Assembly (NCBI GenBank): GCA_009391275.1
Contig: VEXF01000030.1
Coordinates: 1 to 18,204, forward strand
Source: SAR202 cluster bacterium AD-804-J14_MRT_500m
GTDB taxonomy: Bacteria > Chloroflexota > Dehalococcoidia > UBA3495 > GCA-2712585
DNA: 18,204 bases
Reading direction: 5' to 3'
Shown here: in pieces, positions 7,524 to 15,708 of the stretch
Layout: every line of letters starts with the position of its first letter
Numbering within the stretch: the stretch's first letter is position 1
Translations under genes and position numbers: made by a program
The notes under the pieces: generated by a model
What the model saw: the letters and a program-made list of their open reading frames with translations, nothing else
What the model was told of the DNA's origin: nothing
Database searches by the model: none

Positions 7524-9659
7524 TCAAATTTTAGGAAACAGCCGAATTATAAAACTAGGAGCCCACCAATTCCATCGATCCATGATCCGCATTAAAGCTG
7601 GAACCAGCAAAGTTCTTACAATTGTTGCATCTAGAAACACTGCTATTGCCGTTCCCACCGCTAATGCTTTAATAATTACAATATCACTGCTGGCAAAAGA
7701 TACTGCGACTAGGACTAATATTAATGCGGCATTAGTGATAAGTGGCCCGGTATCCTGCATACCTCGTGCTACGCTCACCGCGTTATCTTGTGTTGCTTGA
7801 TAAAATTCTTTGATACGACTTAAAAGAAATATTTCATAATCCATGCTCAGCCCAAATATGATCGCGAACAGCAAAATTGGTACAGTCGCTTCGGTAACAC
7901 CTTCCGACGTGAATTGAAAGATATTTTGTAGATGTCCTTCTTGAAAAATATAGACCAGCGCTCCATAGCTGGCGAAAATACTCATCATGTTTAGTATTAC
8001 AGCTTTGAAAGGCAATATTACCGAACGAAACAAAACAAATAGCGCGAAGTATACTGTGGCTATTACAAAACCTACCGCCTTTGGAAAATCTTTATACATA
8101 GCGTCAACGGAATCCATTAGATCAGCTGTCGCTCCTGTAACAAGTAACTGGAAATTTGGATCCAAATTAAGGTTTCTGATATCCTGGACTAGGTCTTTTG
8201 ATCGATGGTCTAATGGGTCGTAGTGACTGAATACCCTGATCATTGTGGTGTCAGTTCCCGCGTAATTCTGTTTGATTGTCTGAAATGATTTATCTGGACT
8301 AAGAATACTTTCAACCCTTTTTACTGTATGGTGATTCTCTAAATTTTTAACTATTTCCGCGAAGCTCAAAATGTTGGTTTGAGATGTAGGGTTACCATCG
8401 AACTGTGCAGCTATAACTACCGGAGTTAATTCGCCAATTCCTATTTCTTGCGATACTACATCCCAACCTTGGCGAGAGGGTGCATCTACAGGGAGCATAG
8501 ACGCCCAAGGAGATCCTAGGTTGATATTCAAAAACGGTATGCCCAACACGACAAGTAAGCAAATGATTGGTACGGCGACCCAGATAGGTCGCCTCATAAC
8601 CAACGTCGTCAGGACCTTCCAATATCTGGACGATAGGGTTGGTTGGTCTCGTCCTGAAACAGACTTGAATCGTCCGCTTACAATGCATAAGACAGCGGGA
8701 ACCAAAGTCATTGATACTATCAATGACGTCGATATTACTAGCACTCCCCCTATACCTAATGATCTCAACATCATTAAATCGAACAATACTAACGATCCCA
8801 ATCCCAAAATCGATGTTAGGCCAGAAAAAATAATCACTTCCCCAGCTGTTCCAATAGTTTGGGCGATTGCTTCTTCACCGCTACAAAGTTTTAATTTGTC
8901 TCTGTATCTACTTACTATGAGCAACGAATAATCAATCGCCACTCCGAGCCCTAAGAATGACACAAGGTTTAATGCAAAGATCGACACACCGGTGTGTTGA
9001 GCAACGAAATATAAAATTGCTAAAGAACAAGTGACACTGACAACACCCATTGCTACTGGGACCGCGGCAGGAACTAGCCCTCTAAAAACGAATATCAAGG
9101 CAGTTAAAACCAATGGTATCGCTATGATCTCTCCCCGGCGTAGATCATTTTCAGATGCGTTATTGATGTCAGAAAAAATAGGTACTCCACCGGTGATCCA
9201 GATATCTAACAGATCAGATTGTATAAAGTTTTCTATTTTTGGAACCGATTGAATAGCCTCATCTATAGTTCCTCTCATTGATACAACCGCGTATACGGTC
9301 CTACGATCGGGGGAGATCATTTCGTTAGTCCCACCGTCATAGAACGTATCCATGCGTATTATTTCAGGAAGTTTGTTTAACGGGGCCATGACTGATTCCA
9401 TTTCGTGTATGTATCGTGGATCATCTATAGTCATATCCAAGCTTGAAAAAACAATGATGAATCCCGATTCAGTGATATTTAATTTGTCTGCCAGTAGTTT
9501 CAGAGCTTGTCGAGATTCGGTGTCCATATCGCCGAAACCGGATTGTAATAGCGAAGGTACTTTCAGCGCGAAATTCAATGATAAAACGAACAAACCAGCC
9601 CAGACGACTATGATTACCCAACGAAGCCGGTACGTTAACTGTCCAATCCGATATAACAA
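7524..9659 (-). CDS. MMPL/RND-superfamily transporter
   Basis: This 711-residue inner-membrane protein has the duplicated RND/MMPL layout. TM1 is at about 13-33, followed by a large extracytoplasmic domain (about 35-165), a block of five hydrophobic segments (about 170-335), TM7 after a basic loop (about 355-380), a second extracytoplasmic domain, and a second block of TMs (about 535-705). The paired Asp-Tyr motifs typical of MMPL proteins are present in GLGVAIDYSLLIVSR (D243/Y244) and GLSMDYEIFLLSR (D607/Y608); these are the expected proton-relay residues. MMPL proteins export lipids, hopanoids or other hydrophobic compounds using the proton gradient; the substrate here is unknown. The TTG start is supported by GGGGTGA seven bases upstream. 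No periplasmic adaptor or outer-membrane channel gene is adjacent, as expected for MMPL rather than HAE1 pumps. Divergent from the CitE-like gene. Confidence 0.9.
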   Translation of the reverse strand: MLYRIGQLTYRLRWVIIVVWAGLFVLSLNFALKVPSLLQSGFGDMDTESRQALKLLADKLNITESGFIIVFSSLDMTIDDPRYIHEMESVMAPLNKLPEIIRMDTFYDGGTNEMISPDRRTVYAVVSMRGTIDEAIQSVPKIENFIQSDLLDIWITGGVPIFSDINNASENDLRRGEIIAIPLVLTALIFVFRGLVPAAVPVAMGVVSVTCSLAILYFVAQHTGVSIFALNLVSFLGLGVAIDYSLLIVSRYRDKLKLCSGEEAIAQTIGTAGEVIIFSGLTSILGLGSLVLFDLMMLRSLGIGGVLVISTSLIVSMTLVPAVLCIVSGRFKSVSGRDQPTLSSRYWKVLTTLVMRRPIWVAVPIICLLVVLGIPFLNINLGSPWASMLPVDAPSRQGWDVVSQEIGIGELTPVVIAAQFDGNPTSQTNILSFAEIVKNLENHHTVKRVESILSPDKSFQTIKQNYAGTDTTMIRVFSHYDPLDHRSKDLVQDIRNLNLDPNFQLLVTGATADLMDSVDAMYKDFPKAVGFVIATVYFALFVLFRSVILPFKAVILNMMSIFASYGALVYIFQEGHLQNIFQFTSEGVTEATVPILLFAIIFGLSMDYEIFLLSRIKEFYQATQDNAVSVARGMQDTGPLITNAALILVLVAVSFASSDIVIIKALAVGTAIAVFLDATIVRTLLVPALMRIMDRWNWWAPSFIIRLFPKI

Positions 9660-9715
9660 TGTTTATTCACCCCGACAGTTGGATTTCATAATATGATTGC
9701 CCCGTTCTCCATAAA

Positions 9716-9727
9716 TACAACGTTGTA
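9716..9727. promoter_or_regulatory. Perfect 12-bp palindrome, possible operator
   Basis: TACAACGTTGTA is a perfect dyad with no spacer, located in the divergent region between the MMPL and CitE-like genes. It sits about where the -35 of an MMPL promoter would fall relative to a TATTAT box on the minus strand (9688-9693). That position would suit a repressor, but no regulator gene is nearby. Confidence 0.35.
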
Positions 9728-9741
9728 CTCAATATCGTTAG

Positions 9742-9756
9742 ATTGATATTATCAAT
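9742..9756. promoter_or_regulatory. Perfect 15-bp inverted repeat, possible operator
   Basis: ATTGATA and TATCAAT arms (7 bp each) are separated by one T. The site overlaps a second dyad, AATATC (9731-9736) with GATATT (9745-9750). It lies about 15 bases upstream of the candidate -35 of the CitE-like gene. Its length and symmetry suit a helix-turn-helix dimer, but it is AT-rich, so chance is possible. Confidence 0.38.
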
Positions 9757-9771
9757 AAACGCCTAAGGAAA

Positions 9772-9800
9772 TTGACTGGAAGGTCTTTTGTTTTTTTCAT
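9772..9800 (+). promoter_or_regulatory. Candidate promoter of the CitE-like/folB operon
   Basis: TTGACT (9772-9777, 5/6 to consensus) and TTTCAT (9795-9800, 4/6) are separated by 17 bases. The predicted leader of about 40 bases ends in an AAGGAG ribosome site before GTG 9847. The weak -10 lowers confidence. Confidence 0.38.
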
Positions 9801-9846
9801 TGTGTCCAGTAGTTAAAAAAATGGGAGTTAACAAGGAGAGCATCCT

Positions 9847-10752
9847 GTGGAACTAATACGAAGTCTCCAATTTGTTCCTGGTAACCGCCGCGATATGTTG
9901 GAAAAAGCCCGAACTTTTAACGCCGATGTCTTGGTAGTTGACTTAGAGGATTCCGTCCCTATTGACCAGAAATTCGCTGCCAGGACTTTGGTTGCTGAAA
10001 TCGCACCTTCGCTATCTGAGAACAAACAAAAAGTTGCTGTTAGGTTGAATTCACTAGACACAGGACTAACTTCAATTGAAATAGATACCATCATTGGGTT
10101 CCATATTTTTGCGATAAGCATCGGGAAAATTAATTCACCATGGCACATTCAACAATGTGACTTTTTATTAAACGCGGCTGAAAATAGGCTCGGCATTCCT
10201 ATTGGTTCAGTGAAAATTATTCCTTGGATCGAAAGCGCGTCAGCTATATTAGAAGCCAAACAGATCAGCCTTGCCTCCCCACGCGTTATCGCATTGGCAT
10301 TCGGCGCAGAAGATTACACCTATGATATGGGAGTCCAGAGGACTGATTTGGGAGACGAGATGAAATTCGCCAGGTCACTGGTACCCTTAGCCGCGCGAGC
10401 AGCTGGAATCGTTGCATTAGACACACCTTATGTACAATTTAAGGATCATAAAGGATTGACTCGTGAAACTAGAGAAGCAGTTACTTTGGGATACAAAGGC
10501 AAATTTTCTATCCACCCTGGCCAACTGGATACGATTAACCAAATTTTCAGTCCGACTCAAATAGATATCGACTACGCCAAACGAGTCGTAAATGAATGGG
10601 AAATAGCTGAGGCGCAAGGCAAAGGATCGCTGAGCATAGACAACCGTATGATTGATATCCCAGTAGTGAAACGAGCCAAGGCATTGCTGGGGATTGTGGA
10701 TCAAATCAAATGGCGGTGCGGATCTTCACAAAACCATACCGAGTCATTATGA
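9847..10752 (+). CDS. HpcH/HpaI aldolase / citrate lyase beta (CitE)-family CoA-ester lyase
   Basis: This 301-residue protein of the CitE/malyl-CoA lyase family folds as a TIM barrel. It cleaves or forms beta-hydroxyacyl-CoA esters (malyl-CoA, citramalyl-CoA, citryl thioester) with Mg2+. Family motifs are RSLQFVPG (5-12), VVDLEDSVP (30-38), AVRLNS with Arg66, IPWIESASAI with the likely Mg ligand Glu129, FGAEDYTYDMG with Asp156 (152-162) and FSIHPGQ near 224-230. The length is normal for the family. The GTG start follows AAGGAG at suitable distance. It is the first gene of a two-gene unit, its stop codon overlapping the folB start as ATGA. No citrate lyase alpha, gamma or ligase genes are present, so a stand-alone malyl-CoA/citramalyl-CoA lyase is more likely than a citrate lyase subunit. 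The exact substrate cannot be read from sequence. Confidence 0.85.
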   Translation: MELIRSLQFVPGNRRDMLEKARTFNADVLVVDLEDSVPIDQKFAARTLVAEIAPSLSENKQKVAVRLNSLDTGLTSIEIDTIIGFHIFAISIGKINSPWHIQQCDFLLNAAENRLGIPIGSVKIIPWIESASAILEAKQISLASPRVIALAFGAEDYTYDMGVQRTDLGDEMKFARSLVPLAARAAGIVALDTPYVQFKDHKGLTRETREAVTLGYKGKFSIHPGQLDTINQIFSPTQIDIDYAKRVVNEWEIAEAQGKGSLSIDNRMIDIPVVKRAKALLGIVDQIKWRCGSSQNHTESL

Positions 10753-11165
10753 AATCCAAGAAATCAGATTTGATATTTCTGGAAGGTATGCGTTTCTACG
10801 CATTTCACGGTAATAACGTGGAAGAGCGAACCTCGGGACAACCGTTTGTAGTTGATCTGGAGGCCAAGATAGACCTGTTGGCTGCAGGGATATCGGACAA
10901 TCTCTCTGACACCGTCAGCTACACTCATTTATACAAAGTGGTTAAATCTGAGATGGAAGCGTCTCCGAAATCTCTCCTTGAGTCAGTAGCTAACTCGATT
11001 GCTCAGAAAATATTGGATAGCTACCCCATCGACGAAATTAAGGTTAGACTAAAAAAGACAAATCCTCCGATAAAAGGCGCTTGTCTAAGTGGAGCAGGTG
11101 TTGAAGTCGTCCGGGTTAGAACCGGACATCAAGATTCTGCCCCTGCTAAACCACTGCTTCTTTAA
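10749..11165 (+). CDS. folB: Dihydroneopterin aldolase
   Basis: This 138-residue FolB converts 7,8-dihydroneopterin to 6-hydroxymethyl-7,8-dihydropterin and glycolaldehyde in folate synthesis, acting as a cytosolic oligomer. Typical features are the N-terminal LEGMRFYAFHGNNVEER with the pterin-pocket Glu, the DTVSYTHLYKVV segment matching the conserved DYxxL region, LLESVANSIA, and VRLKKTNPPIKG, where the catalytic lysine region (KxxPP) lies. I chose the ATG at 10749 because it overlaps the previous stop as ATGA, suggesting translational coupling; a GTG 39 bases earlier would only add residues with no family match. About 15 residues extend past the usual C-terminus, and the last 20 bases overlap the opposite-strand dehydrogenase gene. 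Other folate genes are not nearby. Confidence 0.93.
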   Translation: MKSKKSDLIFLEGMRFYAFHGNNVEERTSGQPFVVDLEAKIDLLAAGISDNLSDTVSYTHLYKVVKSEMEASPKSLLESVANSIAQKILDSYPIDEIKVRLKKTNPPIKGACLSGAGVEVVRVRTGHQDSAPAKPLLL

Positions 11166-14028
11166 GTACTTCAACCAAATGTCGTGCGCGTAACTTCATG
11201 CCGTGTTCGACCTGCTGCCTACAAGAAACACCCATAACTACGACTTCCCAGTCATCGTTTTTCTTGGCAATAGCTGGAAATAATCGTAATTCGGCTATCT
11301 TCATGGATAAATCATAATGTTCTTTCTCGAAGCCAAAAGAACCTGCCATTCCACAGCAACCAGAATTTACTTCTTCCACCTTATATCCCTCTGGCATACT
11401 CAGTACATTGATAGACGATTTCGTTCCGACCAAAGCTTTTTGGTGACAATGGCCATGAAACAGCATGTTTTTCCGTAGGTTTGAAAACTCTAGTTTAAGT
11501 TTCCCTTGGTCATGTAATAGTTGTAAAAACTCATCGATTAAGTAACTATTTGATGCAACTAATTTGGCCGCGTCATTTTGTAGCAAGTCCGGATATTCGT
11601 CTCTAAGTGTTAAAAGACAACTTGGCTCGCACCCGACTATAGGTATCCCTTTTTCTGCATATTCAAGCAGCGAATTCACATTATGCAAGGCTTTGGATTT
11701 CGCCTCTACCAAAAGGCCTTTAGAAATCATGGGTCTGCCACAACACAAGCTATTCGCTAACGTCACATGGAATCCTGCCTTTTCTAAAATATACGTTGCA
11801 GCTTTCCCAATTTGAGGTAGGTTATAGTTCATAAAGGTGTCATTGAATAACACCACTCGCCCGGCTTCACCATGGCCAGCAGGTATGTGATTTTTAAACC
11901 ATTCGGGAAACGATACAGAGGTAAATACGGGTAGAGGACGATGCCTGTCCACACCTAAAGCGATGTCCATTAATAACCTGATCCCTGGAATTTTATTTGT
12001 CCAATTGGACAACGGCGCTAACCGGCTACCCCACCGACTCAATGTATTAATGTTTGCAAACATCCAAGTACGTCTTGTTATTCCATTCGCTTTATTGTAT
12101 TGATGCAAATATTCATATTTCAACTTTGCCATATCAACGGTGGACGGGCATTCTCCTTTGCAGCCTTTACACTCCAAACAGAGATCAAGCGCTTCATGTA
12201 ATCTATTCCCGGTCAGTGTCGATGAAGGTAGCTTCCCGGAGAGGGAGGCCCTCAGAAGGTTAGCTCGTCCCCGCGTGGAATGTTCTTCTTCTCTAGTAAC
12301 CATGTACGAAGGGCACATTGTGCCCCCGTCTTTACGACAATCCCCCATCCCATTACACATCTCTACGGCTCCTGCAAAACCTTGGTCAGCAGAGAAGTCC
12401 AATACAGTAGGCATAGGCGGCGTTTCATAATTATTACCATACCGCAAATTTTCGATCATAGACGGACAGTTTATTATTTTCCCAGGGTTCATAATACCTT
12501 GGGGATCAAATGCAGTTTTAACATCTTGGAATGCTTGATATATTTGCGCGCCGAACATCTTTTTTGTCCATACACCTCTCACTATTCCATCACCATGTTC
12601 TCCACTCAAAGATCCGCCAAACTCACTGACCAGATCACCTATTTCTTCTGCTATGGATAGCATGGTCTGCTGGCCTTCTTTGCTTTTCAAACTCACCTCT
12701 GGTCGGATATGTAAGCATCCTTCACTTGCATGGCCGTAATACCCCGCTTCCGTGCCATACGATCTAACTATTTCATCAAATCGTTTAACAAATGGGGCAA
12801 GTTTCTCCGGAGGTACCGCCGTGTCCTCAACAAAAGGGATAGGTTTTTTGTCTCCACGGATGCTCATCAGAATGCCTAAACCTGCTTTTCTAACATTCCA
12901 CAAACGTGTTTGACTGGCTTTATCGAATAGTTTTACATGTGCGTATCCTAGTTTGCGCCTTGCCATTGAGTCTTCCAATGACTGGATTTTATATTCCAGC
13001 TCTTGGACAGAGTCACCATAGAACTCTACTGCTAACACTGCGCCCGGATTACCTTCTATGAAGTTCATAAGCCTGGAGAATGCTACTGATGCGCGGGTTC
13101 TCTCTAAGAGCATACTACCTATAAGTTCCACGGCAGATGGATTATGTTGAAGAACAGTGAGTGTGGCCTCGCATGCTTCGATAATGTCAGAAAAATGCAA
13201 CACAGATACCGCTGTAAGGGTAGGACGGGGCACCAATTTCACTTTTGCTTCAGTCACAACAGCCAGCGTCCCTTCCGAGCCGACAATCATCTGTGCCATA
13301 TTAGTTGGTTTGTTGCCCAGGAATTGATCCAGATTGTACCCACTTACCCTACGAGCTATTTTAGGAAATTTAACGTCTATCTCAGACCAATTTTCCTTAG
13401 ATATATGCGCAATCTGTCTATAAATATCAGATTCTAAATTATCTCCTTTAAGTTTGTAATGTAGCTGAGCATCCGATAACTCAGAGAATCTGGCTTCTGA
13501 GGCGTCTGTCAATATAGCGGAAACTTCAATTATTTGATCGCCTGTCTTTCCATAGATTACAGAGTGCGCACCGCAGGAGTTATTACCTATTCCGCCTCCA
13601 ATGGTTGCTCTGCTAGTAGTAGATGGGTCAGGAGCATATTGAAGGCCGAATTCGGCTAAATTGTCATTTAAATGGTCAACGACTACGCCGGGTTCTACCC
13701 TGGCCCATTTTTCATGTTGATTCACTTCAATCACAGAGTTCATATATTTCGAAAAATCCAAGACGATCGCATGATTGACAGTTTGTCCTGCCAAGCTAGT
13801 TCCGCCTCCACGTGGCATAATTGGCACGTTATTTCTGCGAGCAATATCCACCACTGCCAATACATCATTTTTATTTCTTGGCAGTACTACCCCAATAGGC
13901 TCCATCTGATAAATGCTGGCGTCGGTGCTGTATAGGATTTTGGAGAATGAGTCAAACCTAACATCACCTAGGATATGTTGTTTTAGTTCGTGTTCCAGAT
14001 CATTCTCTTGAGTTCTTTTTGAAATCAT
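11146..14028 (-). CDS. Fused FAD-linked oxidase and Fe-S/CCG-domain 2-hydroxyacid dehydrogenase (GlcD-GlcF type)
   Basis: This 960-residue protein joins a GlcD-like FAD-binding oxidase to a GlcF-like iron-sulfur subunit in one chain, as in the YdiJ (D-2-hydroxyglutarate dehydrogenase) group. FAD part: PRGGGTSLAGQ (72-82), ATIGGGIGNNSCGAHS (141-156), VGSEGTLAVVTEA (249-261), GYYGHASEGCLH (429-440), SGEHGDGIVRG (475-485) and NPGKI (514-518). Fe-S part: C558/C564/C572 with the adjoining REEEHSTRGRANLLR stretch, then CLECKGCKGECP (C617, C620, C623, C627) for a 4Fe-4S cluster. Two cysteine-rich CCG domains follow (C762-C763 with C800/C804, and HGHCH near 858-862 with C891-C892). The expected reaction is oxidation of D-lactate, glycolate or D-2-hydroxyglutarate with electrons passed to the quinone pool. 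The exact substrate is not readable. The ATG start has only a weak ribosome site. The 3' end overlaps folB by 20 bases. Confidence 0.93.
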   Translation of the reverse strand: MISKRTQENDLEHELKQHILGDVRFDSFSKILYSTDASIYQMEPIGVVLPRNKNDVLAVVDIARRNNVPIMPRGGGTSLAGQTVNHAIVLDFSKYMNSVIEVNQHEKWARVEPGVVVDHLNDNLAEFGLQYAPDPSTTSRATIGGGIGNNSCGAHSVIYGKTGDQIIEVSAILTDASEARFSELSDAQLHYKLKGDNLESDIYRQIAHISKENWSEIDVKFPKIARRVSGYNLDQFLGNKPTNMAQMIVGSEGTLAVVTEAKVKLVPRPTLTAVSVLHFSDIIEACEATLTVLQHNPSAVELIGSMLLERTRASVAFSRLMNFIEGNPGAVLAVEFYGDSVQELEYKIQSLEDSMARRKLGYAHVKLFDKASQTRLWNVRKAGLGILMSIRGDKKPIPFVEDTAVPPEKLAPFVKRFDEIVRSYGTEAGYYGHASEGCLHIRPEVSLKSKEGQQTMLSIAEEIGDLVSEFGGSLSGEHGDGIVRGVWTKKMFGAQIYQAFQDVKTAFDPQGIMNPGKIINCPSMIENLRYGNNYETPPMPTVLDFSADQGFAGAVEMCNGMGDCRKDGGTMCPSYMVTREEEHSTRGRANLLRASLSGKLPSSTLTGNRLHEALDLCLECKGCKGECPSTVDMAKLKYEYLHQYNKANGITRRTWMFANINTLSRWGSRLAPLSNWTNKIPGIRLLMDIALGVDRHRPLPVFTSVSFPEWFKNHIPAGHGEAGRVVLFNDTFMNYNLPQIGKAATYILEKAGFHVTLANSLCCGRPMISKGLLVEAKSKALHNVNSLLEYAEKGIPIVGCEPSCLLTLRDEYPDLLQNDAAKLVASNSYLIDEFLQLLHDQGKLKLEFSNLRKNMLFHGHCHQKALVGTKSSINVLSMPEGYKVEEVNSGCCGMAGSFGFEKEHYDLSMKIAELRLFPAIAKKNDDWEVVVMGVSCRQQVEHGMKLRARHLVEVLKEAVV

Positions 14029-14057
14029 ATATAACCCAGTTTTTGAAAGGTTATCTT

Positions 14058-14086
14058 ACTTTATCCCAGCATCACACTCCGGGCAA
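14058..14086 (-). promoter_or_regulatory. Weak candidate promoter of the FAD/Fe-S dehydrogenase gene
   Basis: On the minus strand, TTGCCC (14081-14086) and TAAAGT (14058-14063) are separated by 17 bases, with 4/6 matches each. They lie 30 bases before the ATG. The spacing is ideal but the boxes are weak. Confidence 0.28.
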
Positions 14087-14130
14087 CGACCTGTGACCAT
14101 CAAATCAAAATTTGGTTCAGTCTGTTACCT

Positions 14131-14637
14131 GTGCTATGGTCAGAAGAGATGTATCAAGATAACCTATATTGCCTCTGCTGTGGCACAAACCATAAAACCG
14201 TTAAGGTTCGTGGTACAAACCGACCAGTTTGCCCATCGTGCGGTTACATCCATTACTTTGATCCGAAGTTGGCAACTACTGTTGTGCTGATGTTAGAAAC
14301 ACGAGTTTTGATGGTACGGCGGAGCACAGAACCAGGGGTTGGACTTTGGAGCTTTCCGGGAGGCTATGTTGACCGTGGAGAGAATGTTGAGTACGCCGCG
14401 GCAAGGGAAGTTCGCGAAGAAACGGGATTACTGGTGAAGATAACTGCGTTAATAGGACTTTATTCTGAGGCAGGTTCGCCGGTGGTGTTGGCGGCATACA
14501 CGGGCGAAATTTTAGCAGGACACCCCCAAGTAGCTAGTGACGAGATCTCGGACGTAAGATTTTTTGATCCCTATCAACTTCCACCTCTGGCTTTTGACCG
14601 GGACAGAGACCTGTTGCAGCAATTAACTGACTTATAG
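14131..14637 (+). CDS. Nudix hydrolase with N-terminal zinc ribbon
   Basis: This 168-residue protein starts with a probable zinc ribbon (C14/C17 and C34/C37: CLCC and CPSC) leading into YIHYFDP. The Nudix fold follows, with a complete GX5EX7REUXEEXGU box from Gly78 (GGYVDRGENVE) to Gly99 (REVREETG); Glu96 and Glu97 are the Mg2+ ligands. The layout resembles NudC-like and ADP-ribose/NADH-pyrophosphatase relatives, but it lacks the larger N-terminal domain of NudC, and I do not see the SQPWPFPxS-type motif of NADH pyrophosphatases. The substrate is probably a nucleoside-diphosphate-linked compound; nothing narrower can be supported. The start could be GTG 14131 or ATG 14149 (MYQDN), which leaves both ribbon halves intact; neither has a well-spaced ribosome site. 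It converges on the reductase gene 14 bases away. Confidence 0.85.
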   Translation: MLWSEEMYQDNLYCLCCGTNHKTVKVRGTNRPVCPSCGYIHYFDPKLATTVVLMLETRVLMVRRSTEPGVGLWSFPGGYVDRGENVEYAAAREVREETGLLVKITALIGLYSEAGSPVVLAAYTGEILAGHPQVASDEISDVRFFDPYQLPPLAFDRDRDLLQQLTDL

Positions 14638-14651
14638 CAATGTACGTTAGT

Positions 14652-15560
14652 TTATTTTTCTGGCTGCCCTTCCACAATAACGTTACCCAGACCCTCTAAC
14701 CCTTTGATATAAGCTTGCGTCCCTTCTTCTCCTAAACCTTTCTGGCCTAATAGGTAGAAGAATTGCCGAGCAACTGCCGACACTGGCAACGGCAATTGCA
14801 ATTCCTCTGCTGTTTGATTGATCAATCTTTGGTCTTTGAGCATCAGTTTCACGGCGAAACCCGGTTCAAAATCTCTTTTCAATATTCTTGAACCAAGATT
14901 CTCTAATTGCCACGAATTTGCGGCCCCGCCGCTAACAGCTTCTAAGGTTTTATCTAAATCTATGCCAGCTTTGGCACCTAGCGTCAATCCTTCACATACG
15001 GCTGCTAAAGTTCCTCCGACAATAACTTGATTAACTAATTTTGCTGTTTGTCCCATCCCGTTACCACCTATATGGATAACACGTGACCCCATTACCTGAA
15101 ATACCGGCAAGCACCGATCGAAAATTGCATCTTCTCCCCCAACCATTATCGACAATGTCCCGTCGATAGCCGCCCATGAACTTCCGCTGACAGGAGCGTC
15201 GAGCATATGGGATTTCTTCTCAGCCAATTTTGCCGTAATTTGTCTGGTCACAGATGGGGAAATGCTACTCATGTCTATCAATACGGAGTTTGCCACAATA
15301 CCGTGTATAACCCCAGATGTCCCCAGAACGACCTCTTCAACATCTGGGGAGTCGGCTACCATGGTTATTATGATTGATGATTGTCTGGCAACATCAGCTG
15401 GTGAATCTGCAACTAAAGCACCTTCTTGCCTCAATAGCTGACTTTTGCTTTTGGTTCTGTTGTATGCGACTACATGATATCCAGATTTAATCAGATTTCG
15501 ACTCATAGGTAAGCCCATGATTCCTAACCCAATAAATCCTATCGTCTCTTTTGTTACCAT
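14652..15560 (-). CDS. 3-hydroxyisobutyrate dehydrogenase / tartronate semialdehyde reductase family oxidoreductase
   Basis: This 302-residue beta-hydroxyacid dehydrogenase has the Rossmann motif GLGIMG (11-16) at the N-terminus, the substrate-binding signature DAPVSGS (121-127) and GMGQTAKLVNQ containing the catalytic Lys174 with Asn178 (168-178). An all-helical C-terminal dimerisation domain follows. The residues after beta-2 are YNRT, a pattern common in NADPH-preferring GarR/GLYR relatives; Asp would suggest NADH. Possible reactions are tartronate semialdehyde to glycerate, succinic semialdehyde/glyoxylate reduction, or 3-hydroxyisobutyrate oxidation. The nearby 2-hydroxyacid dehydrogenase makes a C2/C3-acid role plausible but does not prove it. 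The ATG start is supported by AGGAG six bases upstream, and a good promoter lies about 55-85 bases before it. It is divergent from sucC. Confidence 0.88.
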   Translation of the reverse strand: MVTKETIGFIGLGIMGLPMSRNLIKSGYHVVAYNRTKSKSQLLRQEGALVADSPADVARQSSIIITMVADSPDVEEVVLGTSGVIHGIVANSVLIDMSSISPSVTRQITAKLAEKKSHMLDAPVSGSSWAAIDGTLSIMVGGEDAIFDRCLPVFQVMGSRVIHIGGNGMGQTAKLVNQVIVGGTLAAVCEGLTLGAKAGIDLDKTLEAVSGGAANSWQLENLGSRILKRDFEPGFAVKLMLKDQRLINQTAEELQLPLPVSAVARQFFYLLGQKGLGEEGTQAYIKGLEGLGNVIVEGQPEK

Positions 15561-15615
15561 GATGTGCTCCTGTTATTCCTGTAAATTTGTTCTGTCATTC
15601 GCTGATACTTGTGGA

Positions 15616-15644
15616 AATGTACAGAACTGACCGGTACACGTCAA
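15616..15644 (-). promoter_or_regulatory. Predicted sigma70-type promoter of the reductase gene
   Basis: On the minus strand, TTGACG (15639-15644, 5/6) and TACATT (15616-15621, 4/6) are 17 bases apart. The leader would be about 49 bases. ACAGAAC (15621-15627), overlapping the end of the -10, forms an inverted repeat with GTTCTGT (15589-15595), which could be a regulator site or a leader hairpin. Confidence 0.5.
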
Positions 15645-15666
15645 TCAACTTTTAAAAACCTCGCTA

Positions 15667-15675
15667 TGCTAGAAT
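15667..15675 (+). promoter_or_regulatory. Candidate extended -10 promoter of sucCD
   Basis: TGCTAGAAT is an extended -10 with 5/6 match to TATAAT and no good -35. Transcription would start near 15682, giving a leader of about 27 bases before the proposed AUA start. It matches the candidate gyrA element (TGCTAAAAT) at all but one base. Confidence 0.42.
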
Positions 15676-15697
15676 AAGCCCCGAAAATCGAACCCAC

Positions 15698-15701
15698 GGA
15701 G
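15698..15701 (+). promoter_or_regulatory. Shine-Dalgarno that decides the sucC start
   Basis: GGAG stands seven bases before the ATA codon at 15709-15711. This is the usual spacing and places translation exactly where SucC proteins begin (M-N-[IL]-H-E-Y-Q-A-K). The first in-frame standard start, GTG 15778, is 76 bases from this site and has no ribosome site of its own. Confidence 0.6.
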
Positions 15702-15708
15702 CAATAAA

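Noticed and set aside
8392..8931. Long open frames opposite and within the MMPL gene
   Set aside because: Their translations show no recognisable domain and the MMPL frame has clear family motifs throughout.
12054..12660. Overlapping open frames on the plus strand inside the dehydrogenase gene
   Set aside because: They mirror the coding strand of a well-conserved protein and lack ribosome sites or domain matches.
11146..14028. Two separate genes (glcD and glcF) joined by a sequencing error
   Set aside because: Single-chain FAD plus Fe-S/CCG proteins of this size are an established family (YdiJ type), and the linking residues 520-555 are continuous.
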